Assembly: GCA_018057825.1 (NCBI GenBank)
Contig: JAGPCY010000002.1
Coordinates: 248,001-312,000, forward strand
Source: Kofleriaceae bacterium
GTDB lineage: Bacteria > Myxococcota_A > Polyangia > Haliangiales > Haliangiaceae
Length of the DNA: 64,000 nt
Direction: 5' to 3'
Under the pieces are notes generated by a model. It was not told where the DNA came from and made no database searches. It saw only the letters and a list, made by a program, of their open reading frames with translations. Positions within the stretch are counted from its first letter, which is position 1, and each line of letters starts with the position of its first letter. Below, one piece after another: positions 54,007-64,000 of this stretch. A program made the translations under genes and the position numbers.

Positions 54007-56328
54007 GTGCGCAGCCGGGATCGAATCGCCGTCGCGGCGGTGGCGGTGGCGCTGGGCTTCGCCGGGGTGGCCTTCGGCGGCGCGACCCGGTGGGCGGCGT
54101 GCCTGGCGGCGCTCCTCGCGGTCGGCTCCGCGCTGCCCCACCTGACCTCGCGGCGCACCGCCTCGCGCCTGAGCCCGCTGGTCGTCCTGGTGCTGATCGC
54201 GGTCGTCGGCACCGCCCTCCAGCTCGTGCCGCTGCCGATGGCGATCGCCGAGATCGTCGCCGCCGAGAAGCTCGCGCTCGTCCGCGATCACGCCCGCGCC
54301 CTCGGCGAGACGCCGCCGATCTGGACCGTGGCGTCCCACGATCCGCCGGCCACCCTGGTCGAGCTGGCCAAGCTGATCGGCTACCTCGGGCTGGCCTGGG
54401 GCGCGACCCGGATCGCCGCCCAGCGGCGCGCGCGGCCGTGGCTGGCCGCGGCGGTGGTCGGCGCCGCGGCCCTGATCGCGCTGGTCACCCTGGCCCACCG
54501 CCTCGTCGGCGCGACCGCGGTCTACGGCAGCTTCACGATGCCCGAGCGCGGCGGCGCCCCGGGGCCGATCATCAACCCCAACCACCTGGCCAGCCTGACC
54601 GCGCTGGCCGCGCCCCTGGCCTTCGCTCTCGGGCTGCACTGGCGCGGTCGGCTGCGCGCCGCCGCGCTCCTGGCCGCGCTGATGCTGGCGGCGACCGCGT
54701 TCCTGACCGGCTCGCGCGGCGGTGCCGTCGGGCTCCTGGCCGGCGCCGTCGTCACCGGGATCGTCCTGGTGGCCCAGCGCCGAGCTGGCGTCGTCGACGA
54801 CGACCGCCGGGCCCCGGTGGCGATCACGATCCCGGCGGCCATCGTCGCCGCGTGCGCGGTGGCGCTCCTCGGCACGGTCGCGGCCCGGGACGTCGTCCAC
54901 CAGGTCGGCTCGACCGAGCTGACCGAGCTGTCCGAGCGCGGCTCGAAGTACCAGGTGTGGGGCCAGGCCGCGCCGATGATCGCCGAGCACCGCTGGCTCG
55001 GGGTCGGCCGCGGCAGCTTCGAGCCGGCCTTCACCCGCCGCTCGCCGATCGCCGAGCTGACCTACTCCCACGTCGAGAACAGCTACCTGCAGGCCGCGGT
55101 CGACTGGGGCGTGCCGATCGCCCTGGCGCTGGCCCTGGCGGTGCTGGCCCTGGGCCGCGCGGCGCTGCGCCGCTGGCGTCACGGCCCGCTCGAGGCCGGC
55201 GCCCTGGGCGCGCTGACCGCGGTCGCGGTCCACGAGCTGGCCGACTTCAGCCTCGAGCTGCCGGTGGTGGCGATGGCGACCTTGGCGACCGCCGCGGTGC
55301 TGGCCCCCAGCCGCCTCGGCACCGGCGAAGATCGCCACGCCCCGGTGTCCCGCCCGGTGCTGCTGCGCCGCCTCGCGGCGGTGGTCGTCGCCGTCGCGAT
55401 CATCGGGCTGGCCGCGCTGCCGCTCGGCCGGGCCGCCGCCGTCGAGCGCGCCGCCCTCCCGCCGGCCGCCAGCGACGGTGCGGTCGCGGCCGCCACCCGG
55501 GTCCTCCACCGCCATCCCACCGACGCCCTGGCCGCCGGTCATCTGGCCGCGGCGCTGTGGGCCCGTCGCGATCCCCGGGCTCCGGCGGTCATCGGCCGCG
55601 CCCTGTATCTGCGCCCGACCCACGGCGGCCTTCATCTCCTGGCCGCCCGTATGCTCGCGGCCTCGCAGCGCCCGCGCCAGGCCGCGGTCGAGTACGCCCT
55701 GGCGGTGGCCGGCGCCCGCGACGTCGCCCCGATCATCGACGAGCTCTTGACGCGCCTGCCGACCGTCGACGATCGCGCGCGGGCGCTGCCCGACGATCCG
55801 CGCCAGATCTGGCGGGTGTGCGGCGCCCTGACCGCCCGCGGCCGCTTCGACGTGATCCTCGCCTACACCCGCCGGCTGGTGGAGCGCGATCCCGGCCTGG
55901 CCGCGGCCCAGCAACACCGGGCCCTGGCCGCCGCCGCCCTCGACCTCCCCGACGAGGCCCTGGCCGCCGCCGCCGCTGCTCACCGCCTGGGGCCGACCGC
56001 GATCACCGCGCTCATCCACGCCCGGGCCCTGGCCCGCGTCGGTCGCCGGGCCGAGGCCATCGCCGCCCTGCGGGCCGCCCCCGAGACCGCCATCGCCGCC
56101 CAGGTCCGCGAGGTCGCCTTCGAGCTGGCCGCGCTCACCCGGGCCACCGGCGACCTGGCCGGGGCCCGCGAGGTCCTGGCCGCCGCCGCCGCCGCCGTGC
56201 CCGGCGCCCCCGACATCGAGGCCGAGCTCCGCCGCCGCCTGGCCGAGGTCGAGGACGCCCTGGGTCACCCCAATCAGGCGGCCTGGGAGCGGGCCCGGGC
56301 CGCCGAACTCGCCCCGCCGCCACCGTGA
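54007..56328 (+). CDS. O-antigen ligase/polymerase (Wzy_C type) with TPR tail
   Basis: A 773-residue membrane protein from GTG 54007. It has about ten hydrophobic helices, the Wzy_C/O-antigen-ligase signature (NPNHLASLTALAAPLAFALG, then FLTGSRGGAVGLL and HRWLGVGRGSFEPAF, with VENSYLQAAVDWGVP) and a C-terminal half of TPR-like helices (AAGHLAAALWARRDPRAPAV, AGAREVLAAAAAAVPGAPDI). It probably polymerises or ligates the polysaccharide. The gene starts 8 nt after the exporter. Confidence 0.9.
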   Translation: MRSRDRIAVAAVAVALGFAGVAFGGATRWAACLAALLAVGSALPHLTSRRTASRLSPLVVLVLIAVVGTALQLVPLPMAIAEIVAAEKLALVRDHARALGETPPIWTVASHDPPATLVELAKLIGYLGLAWGATRIAAQRRARPWLAAAVVGAAALIALVTLAHRLVGATAVYGSFTMPERGGAPGPIINPNHLASLTALAAPLAFALGLHWRGRLRAAALLAALMLAATAFLTGSRGGAVGLLAGAVVTGIVLVAQRRAGVVDDDRRAPVAITIPAAIVAACAVALLGTVAARDVVHQVGSTELTELSERGSKYQVWGQAAPMIAEHRWLGVGRGSFEPAFTRRSPIAELTYSHVENSYLQAAVDWGVPIALALALAVLALGRAALRRWRHGPLEAGALGALTAVAVHELADFSLELPVVAMATLATAAVLAPSRLGTGEDRHAPVSRPVLLRRLAAVVVAVAIIGLAALPLGRAAAVERAALPPAASDGAVAAATRVLHRHPTDALAAGHLAAALWARRDPRAPAVIGRALYLRPTHGGLHLLAARMLAASQRPRQAAVEYALAVAGARDVAPIIDELLTRLPTVDDRARALPDDPRQIWRVCGALTARGRFDVILAYTRRLVERDPGLAAAQQHRALAAAALDLPDEALAAAAAAHRLGPTAITALIHARALARVGRRAEAIAALRAAPETAIAAQVREVAFELAALTRATGDLAGAREVLAAAAAAVPGAPDIEAELRRRLAEVEDALGHPNQAAWERARAAELAPPPP

Positions 56329-56433
56329 GCCGCCTCGCGTCAGAAACGCGAAAGATCCTAGATCTCTAAGGGCTTTCGCGGGCAAGCTGCGCCCCTGAAC
56401 GCGGCGGACCCCGCCGACGTCTAAGGATCCACC

Positions 56434-58625
56434 GTGTCGAAGTCCGAGCAACCTGCCAGCGGCGAACCCGAGGCCCTGTCCGCGAGCCTCCGCCGGTACC
56501 TCGAGGTCCTGCGCAAGCGGGTGTGGGTGGTGATCGCGTGCGTCGCGGTCGGCGTCACCGGCGCCGTCCTGTACACGATGCGGCTGCCCAAGATCTATCA
56601 GGCCACCGCGACCATCGTCGTGAACCCTCAGGCGCCGCGGGTGTTCGGCAACCAGGTCGACGAGGTCTTCGAGCTCGGCACCGGGAGCTACTGGTCGAAT
56701 CAGGAGTACTACAACACCCAGCTCGACATCATCACCAGCTTCCCGCTGGCCCGCGAGACCGTGCAGAAGAAGGTCGGCGACGTCACCTTCGTCGACAAGC
56801 TGGCGCCCAAGGCCCGCCACCCGCAGCTGTCCGACGGTGAGCGCCTCGAGCTGGCCGCGGATCTCCTGAAGGGCAAGCTGTCGGCGAACCAGGCCAAGGA
56901 GAGCCGGATCGTCTCGATCAGCGTCAAGGACGTCGACGGCACCCTGGCCCAGGCCCTCGCCAACGAGCACGTGAAGTCGTACCTCGGCTACATGCGCGGC
57001 AAGCGGGTCAAGGGCACGGACAAGGTCTCCAAGTTCCTCGCCACCGAGGGCGACGCCGCCGAGGCCGACCTGCGGGCCGCCGAGGAGGCGCTCTACGAGT
57101 TCCGCCGCTCCCACGACATCCTGTCGGTGTCCCTCGAGGACAAGCAGTCGATCCTGGCGTCCGACATCACCCGCTACAGCTCGGCCCTGGGCGACGCCCG
57201 GGTCAAGCGCACCGAGCTCGGCAGCCAGCTCAAGAAGGCGCAGTCGCTCAAGGGCGAAGAGGTGATCGAGTCGCCGGTCTTCGCGCTGGTCGGCTCGTCG
57301 GAGGCCTACGACACGCTCAAGAACCAGTACCAGCTCGAGCAGCAGAAGCTCGACGAGATCAAGAGCCTGTGGGGGCCCAAGAGCGACAACTACACCCAGC
57401 AGCAGCGCAAGGTCGACCAGATCTACGCCGGCCTGCAGGCCGAGGCCCGGCGCGCGGTCCGCGAGCTCGAGGTCCGGCACTCGGCCGCGATCGCCACCGA
57501 GGGCGCGCTCAACGCCGAGCTCGAGCGCCTGAAGAAGGAGGCGATCGCCCTCGGTCCGCTGGCCATCGAGTACAACCGCCTAGCCCGCCAGCAGAAGGCC
57601 GCCGAGGACAACGCCACGATGTTGCGCGGTCGGCTGCGCACCAGCGAGCAAGAGGGTCGCAACGAGCAGACCAACGTCGACGAGCACGAGTACTCGCGCG
57701 GCGCCTACCTGGTCTACCCGCGGATGAAGGTCAACGTCTTCCTGGCGTTCATGGCCACGCTGCTCCTCGGGGTCGGCGTCGCGTTCTTCCTCGACTACCT
57801 CGACCGCACGATCAAGACCGCCGAGGACGTCGAGCGCCTGGTCGGGGCGCCGCTGCTCGGCATCATCCCGATCGTCACCGAGGTCCCGACCGGCGACGAT
57901 CCCAAGGCGCAGAAGGATCGCGACCTCTACGTCTTCCGCAATCCCACCTCGCAGGCCGCCGAGTGTTGCCGGTCGATCCGCACCAACATCCTGTTCTCGG
58001 CCGCCGACCGGCCGATGAAGACCATCACGGTGTCGAGCCCGCGGCCGCGCGAGGGCAAGACCACGTCGACGATCTACACCGGGACGATCATGGCTCAGAG
58101 CGGCCAGCGCGTGCTCCTGGTCGACACCGACCTGCGCCGGCCGCGCCTGCACAAGTCGCTCGGCGTGTCGAAGAACCGCGGCCTGACCAACCTGATCCTG
58201 GGTGACGCCACCGTCGACGACGTCATCAAGTCGACCGACATCCCCAACCTCTACGTCCTGCCCTGTGGCCCGCAGCCGCCCAACCCGGCGGAGCTCCTGC
58301 TCACCAACCGCTTCAAGCAGGTGCTGGCCGAGCTCGAGAGCAAGTTCGACCGCATCCTCCTCGACTCGCCGCCGGTCCTGGCGGTGACCGACGCGGTCGT
58401 CTTGGCCCGGCTGTCGTCGGGCGTGATGCTGATCGCCCAGGCCGGCAAGACGCTCCTCGACGACGTCGCCTACTCGGCGCGGCAGTTCCGCGACGTCGAC
58501 GCCCCCATCCTCGGCGTGATCCTGAACGACATGGACATCACCGACCGCCGCTACGGCGGCTACTACTACGCCTACGGCGGGTACGGCGAGCACGCGCCGA
58601 GCAAGTCGGCGGAGGCCGAGGCGTC

Positions 58626-58629
<4 letters not shown>
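56434..58629 (+). CDS. Wzz/bacterial tyrosine kinase (chain-length and export control)
   Basis: A 731-residue protein from GTG 56434. It has two membrane helices (about 28-48 and 430-450) around a long coiled-coil Wzz domain, and a C-terminal cytosolic BY-kinase with the P-loop SSPRPREGKTTST, Walker A' VLLVDTDLRRPRLH and Walker B FDRILLDSPPVLAVTD. The C-terminus is Tyr-rich (RRYGGYYYAYGGYG), the usual autophosphorylation cluster. The 105-nt gap before it holds a third, looser copy of the TAGATCTC-type element. Confidence 0.95.
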
Positions 58630-60554
<1,925 letters not shown>

Positions 60555-60874
60555 AGCGCCCTAGAGAGCCCCGAACGGTCGGAGCTGCCGGCTGCGACGC
60601 GGCCGTGCGGGCACCTCCGGGTGAACGTCCAGCGGCTGCGCGCTCCCACATATATAGGTGCGCCATCGCAAGCCCCGCCCACGGCGGCACCGGCCGCGCG
60701 ATGACGCGGCGCGTCTTTGCGGCGGCGCAACGCGGTGCGGCGTCGCCGGCCCGCGCGCGTAACCATCCGAATATACGCTGACCATGGCGGCTCAGAAAAG
60801 GCTTGCGTCCTGGGGACGCTCTCCTGCACTGTGGTGACAGGTCGGCTGACTGGCCGGCCGGTCAGGATCCTTCA
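60555..60874. other. Intergenic region upstream of the TetR gene
   Basis: No gene is seen. It contains an AT-rich patch (CACATATATAGG, 60649-60660) and a 20-bp near-palindrome at 60846-60865, just before the TetR start. Confidence 0.5.
60846..60865. promoter_or_regulatory. Near-palindrome, candidate TetR operator
   Basis: CTGACTGGCCGGCCGGTCAG, with one mismatched pair, lies 9 nt before the start codon. Self-regulation by the downstream TetR protein is inferred. Confidence 0.45.
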
Positions 60875-61510
60875 ATGGCGTCGCCCTCGCTCAAGTCCGT
60901 CAACCTCGACAACGAGTCGGTCCGCCAGATCCTGCGCGCGGCCTTCGACCAATGGTCGCGCCACGGGTTTCACGGCGTCTCGCTGCGGGAGATCGCCAGC
61001 GCGGCCGGGGTCAGCAAGTCCCTGGTCCACTACCACTTCACCTCCAAGGAGCATCTGCTCCTCGAGCTCCAGGTCGACTGGAGCCGGAAGGTCGCGCTCG
61101 AGGTCCGCGAGCAGCTCTCCGCTCTGCCGCCCTCGCCAGCGGCCGCGCTGACCGCGGTCGAGCAGGTCTGGGACTCCATGGTCGCGGCCCGGGCTCACTT
61201 CCCGTTCCGCCTCGAGCTGTGGCGTCAGAGCGTCGGCAACGCCGTGGTCCTCGAGCGCTTGCGCGAGGCCGACCTGCAGCTCCGCGAGATCTACAGCGAC
61301 GGGATCTCGGCGGCGCTTGGGCCCTTCGCCGCGTACTTGGCGGTGCCGGTTCCGCGGGCCGCGGCCTTGCTCCACACGGTCCTCGAGGGGATCGCGCTGC
61401 GCTTGTTCATCGAGCCGGACCTCGCCAGCGTCCGGACGATCTTCGACGACGCCAAGGCCTTCTTCATCCCCGCGGTGCTGCCGGTGATGCGCGGGAGCCC
61501 GGCGCCGTGA
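60875..61510 (+). CDS. TetR family transcriptional regulator
   Basis: A 211-residue regulator starting MASPSLKSVNLDNESVRQIL. The helix-turn-helix is plain (GFHGVSLREIASAAGVSKSL, VHYHFTSKEHLLLELQVDW). The C-terminal ligand domain resembles that of TetR_C_6-type members. The start is at ATG 60875, close to the palindromic site. The kinase gene begins within its stop codon, so the two are co-expressed. Confidence 0.92.
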   Translation: MASPSLKSVNLDNESVRQILRAAFDQWSRHGFHGVSLREIASAAGVSKSLVHYHFTSKEHLLLELQVDWSRKVALEVREQLSALPPSPAAALTAVEQVWDSMVAARAHFPFRLELWRQSVGNAVVLERLREADLQLREIYSDGISAALGPFAAYLAVPVPRAAALLHTVLEGIALRLFIEPDLASVRTIFDDAKAFFIPAVLPVMRGSPAP

Positions 61511-64000
61511 CCGCGGCGCGCGTGGCCTCACCGGACGAGTCGGTCACCGCCCCGGCGTCGCCCGGCGCGGCGCCCAGGCCGGCCCCGCGCCTCGACGCGC
61601 GCCCGCTCGCCGAGGCCGAGGTGCTCGCGGTCCAGGTCGGCGAGACCGTCGGTCGCTACCTGCTAGTCGCCGAGCTCGGACGCGGCGGCATGGGCACGGT
61701 CTTCGCCGCCCACGATCGCGAGCTCGATCGCCAGGTCGCGATCAAGTTCGTCACGGTCGCCGACGCCGCGATGACCGAGCGGTTCCTGGCCGAGGCGCGG
61801 GTCACCGCGCGTTGCACCCACCCCAACATCGTCGGGGTCCACGAGATCGGTCGGCATCGCGACGCGCCGTATCTGGTCCTCGAGTACCTGGCGGGCGAAC
61901 CGCTGACGCGGCTGGCCCGGGGACCGCGGCTGCCGGTGGCGCGCGTGCTCACGATCATGACCGCGGTCGGCCGCGCCCTGGCGTGCGCTCACTCCCACGG
62001 CATCGTGCATCGCGATCTCACCCCCGGCAACGTCATGGTCCTGGCCGATGACGAGGTCAAGGTGCTCGACTTCGGCATCGCGGCCTACGCGCCGATCGAG
62101 CTCGTCGACGACGACCTCGGGCGCACCACCGGTCGGCGCGTCGAGCACGCCGGGACCTTGCCGTACATGGCGCCCGAGCAGCTCCTGGGCGGGCGCCTCG
62201 ACGGTCGCGCCGACCTGTGGTCGTTCGGGGTCGTGCTCTACGAGCTGCTGGTCGGGCGCCGACCATTCGAGGGCGCCGACGACGACGCGCTGCGGGCCGC
62301 GATCCTCGATCCTGCGCGGCCGGCGCCGGCCCTCGCGCGCGCGCGCCCCGACCTGCCGGCCGAGCTCTTCGCGCTGGTGGCGCGCTGCCTCGAGAAGTCG
62401 CGGTCGCGGCGCTATCGCACGGCCAATGAGCTGGTGGCGACGCTCCAGCGCCTGGCCAGCGGTCGGATGGCCAGCGAGCTGCCGGCCTGGCTGGCGTCAC
62501 GACCGTCGGCGGCCGAGAGCGATCGCGTCGCCCTGGGGCTGGTGCGGGCGCTAGCCGATCGCACCGACCGCGAGGGCATCGATCTCCGCCGCACGCGGGT
62601 GTGGTCCGACGGCCGGGTCGAGCTCGCGGTCGGCGCCGTCGGCGCGTCGCCGGAGGAGGCCGTGCAGGTGGTCGCGCAGCTCGCCAGCCAGGCCATCGCC
62701 GCCGCCGGTGGGCCCCGCGACGGCCGCGAGCGCCGGCGCGCCCGGCGGATGCTCGGCACCCTCACCGCCGCCGCCCACCCCGAGCCGTCCCGACGACCGT
62801 CGGCCCGCGCGCTCGCAGGGCGCCTGGCCACCGCCCACGACGGACCTTCGCGCCGCACCGCGCTGGTCGCCTTGCTCGTCGTCGCGGTGACCAGCGGGTT
62901 CATGCTCGGGTGGCCGCGGCGCGGCGCGGCCCGTACCACCACGCCCATCGCCGCGCCGGTCGCCGCCCTCCAGCTCGAGCGGCTCGATCGATCGCTGGAG
63001 CGCTTGCGCGTCGCCGGCGATCCGGCGGCCGCCGAGGCGCTGTTCGCGCGCTTCGTCGCGCAGCCCGAGAACATCGCCGTGGCCTCGACGGCGTGGCTGC
63101 GGCGCGCGGCGCGCGAGCTCGCCGGCCGCGACCTCGAGGCGGCGCTGGCCAGCGCCGGCGCCGCCTACCTCGCCGCCCCCGACGAGCGCACCGCGACGCG
63201 CGCCCTGGCCGCGGTGGTCGAGGTCCAGCTCGCGCGCCAGCGATGGTTCGAGGTCGCCGCGGCCCTCGCCACGATCGGTCGGTCCGACGATCCCGCCCTC
63301 GCGCGCGCGGCGACCGCGGTCGCGCTGGCGACGCGGCGCCCGCTGCCCGACCAACCCCGCTCGGCCAGCGACGCGGCGGCGACCGCCCTGCGCCTGGGGC
63401 AGCGCGAGCCGCGCGCCGTCACCGCCGCGGTCACCCTCGACCTCGACGGCGACGGCCGCGACGAGATCGTCGCGCTCGACGGGCAGGTCGTGCGCGCGTG
63501 GCGACCCGGGGGCGAGACCCTGTGGCAGCGGCCGTGGCCACGCGCCGGCGACGCGCTGTGCGCAGGCCGCGACCCTCGCGGCGCGTGGCTCGCGATCGCG
63601 GGGCTCGCGGGCACCTCGCTATTCCAGGTCGAGACGCGCGCCACGACCGCGGTCCAGGACACCGTCGACGCCAGCGCCTGCGCGTTCGGCGACCTCGACG
63701 ACGACGGCGCCGTCGAGCTCTACCTGACCCGGCGCGACGAGCTGGTGCGGCTCGCCCCCGACGCCGCCGGCGTCTGGCGCGCCACTCGGCGATCCCTCGG
63801 GTCGGAGGCGACGGCGCTGGCCATCGCCGACCTCGACGGCGACGGGATCGACGAGCTGGCCCTCGCGGTCGGGGAGTGGCGCGCCTACGACGTTCGGGTC
63901 CTCGCCGGTCCGGAGCTGACGCTGGTCGATCGCGTGCGCCTCGGTCGGGTCGCCAAGCTCGCCGCCCTCGCGCGGGGGTCGGGGCGGGGCGCGGCCCTGC
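61507..64000 (+). CDS. Ser/Thr protein kinase with FG-GAP-like repeats, cut at window end
   Basis: A kinase from GTG 61507 (GTGA overlap with tetR), open to the window end (more than 830 residues). The kinase has AELGRGGMGTVFAAHD, VAIKFV, HRDLTPGNVM (Thr in place of the usual Lys of HRDLK), LDFGIA and GTLPYMAPEQ. A hydrophobic membrane segment (LVALLVVAVTSGFMLG) follows, then an Ala-rich helical part, and then DxDGDG repeats (VTLDLDGDGRDEIVAL, FGDLDDDGAVELYLT, IADLDGDGIDELALAV), typical of FG-GAP/VCBS calcium-binding beta-propellers. The Thr substitution in the catalytic loop is seen in some active myxobacterial kinases. Confidence 0.9.
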   Translation, partial: MTAARVASPDESVTAPASPGAAPRPAPRLDARPLAEAEVLAVQVGETVGRYLLVAELGRGGMGTVFAAHDRELDRQVAIKFVTVADAAMTERFLAEARVTARCTHPNIVGVHEIGRHRDAPYLVLEYLAGEPLTRLARGPRLPVARVLTIMTAVGRALACAHSHGIVHRDLTPGNVMVLADDEVKVLDFGIAAYAPIELVDDDLGRTTGRRVEHAGTLPYMAPEQLLGGRLDGRADLWSFGVVLYELLVGRRPFEGADDDALRAAILDPARPAPALARARPDLPAELFALVARCLEKSRSRRYRTANELVATLQRLASGRMASELPAWLASRPSAAESDRVALGLVRALADRTDREGIDLRRTRVWSDGRVELAVGAVGASPEEAVQVVAQLASQAIAAAGGPRDGRERRRARRMLGTLTAAAHPEPSRRPSARALAGRLATAHDGPSRRTALVALLVVAVTSGFMLGWPRRGAARTTTPIAAPVAALQLERLDRSLERLRVAGDPAAAEALFARFVAQPENIAVASTAWLRRAARELAGRDLEAALASAGAAYLAAPDERTATRALAAVVEVQLARQRWFEVAAALATIGRSDDPALARAATAVALATRRPLPDQPRSASDAAATALRLGQREPRAVTAAVTLDLDGDGRDEIVALDGQVVRAWRPGGETLWQRPWPRAGDALCAGRDPRGAWLAIAGLAGTSLFQVETRATTAVQDTVDASACAFGDLDDDGAVELYLTRRDELVRLAPDAAGVWRATRRSLGSEATALAIADLDGDGIDELALAVGEWRAYDVRVLAGPELTLVDRVRLGRVAKLAALARGSGRGAAL

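Noticed and set aside
53929-57480. A 1183-codon antisense frame over the exopolysaccharide genes
   Set aside because: Antisense shadow of recognised polysaccharide genes; composition is Gly/Arg/Asp-rich with no domain.

Overview
The window is very GC-rich DNA from a bacterium that is most likely a myxobacterium (Myxococcota; my guess is the Haliangium/Kofleriaceae side). The reasons are four Ser/Thr protein kinases, three of them with transmembrane helices and WD40-like, TPR or FG-GAP sensor parts, many short exported lipoproteins with a lipobox followed by Ala/Pro/Asp-rich linkers, frequent GTG starts with 1-4 nt overlaps, and a site upstream of imuA that fits the Myxococcus LexA box as I remember it. 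No rRNA, tRNA or CRISPR array was seen.

Region 1 (1-5.2 kb): small lipoproteins, a DUF4279 protein, then an SDR oxidoreductase, a quinone-oxidoreductase gene broken by an internal deletion, and a TetR regulator. Region 2 (5.2-20.2 kb) is an accessory island and the most unusual part. It carries a ParE-type toxin-antitoxin pair, an AbiE pair, a fusion protein with a Lys/Ala/Pro histone-H1-like tail, two almost identical tandem copies of a long RAYT/Y1-type transposase (327 aa), a zinc-ribbon/kinase/FHA protein, an unknown three-gene operon and a DUF4238 protein. All of these are separated by one family of dispersed repeats. The repeats have a block A (starts CGGTCTATGGATTCTGCGAC) and a block B (CGAGAGGTTGCTACCCGTCC). 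They often sit exactly at the stop codon of the neighbouring gene, and the RAYT 3' flank itself ends in them. The layout looks like a RAYT-linked array of defence-type gene cassettes.

Region 3 (20.2-30.6 kb): a compact Bat-type operon (MoxR ATPase, DUF58, BatD-like lipoprotein, two VWA membrane proteins, a TPR/coiled-coil lipoprotein, and a BatD-BatE fusion), nearly every junction an ATGA/GTGA overlap. Region 4 (30.7-42.8 kb): haem-binding lipoproteins with an outer-membrane barrel; a cobalamin riboswitch controlling a beta-propeller lipoprotein (a BtuG-like arrangement); then lamin-tail, PEP/pyruvate-binding, Asp/Ser-rich and CotH-lectin exported proteins; then a kinase with a WD40-like sensor. 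Region 5 (43.1-50.5 kb): an ATPase plus DUF4276 (Toprim-like) pair resembling OLD/PARIS-type defence, small exported proteins, an unknown operon with a frameshift, and the mutasome genes imuA-imuB behind a LexA-like box. Region 6 (50.7-64 kb): a TPR kinase, an exopolysaccharide operon (Wza-like exporter, O-antigen ligase-TPR, Wzz/tyrosine kinase, CapD/FlaA1-type epimerase), a TetR regulator, and a kinase with FG-GAP-like repeats cut by the window end.

A second repeat type, intergenic hexanucleotide arrays (GAGRCC units), occurs five times, each time just downstream of a gene's stop codon and in the same sense orientation.
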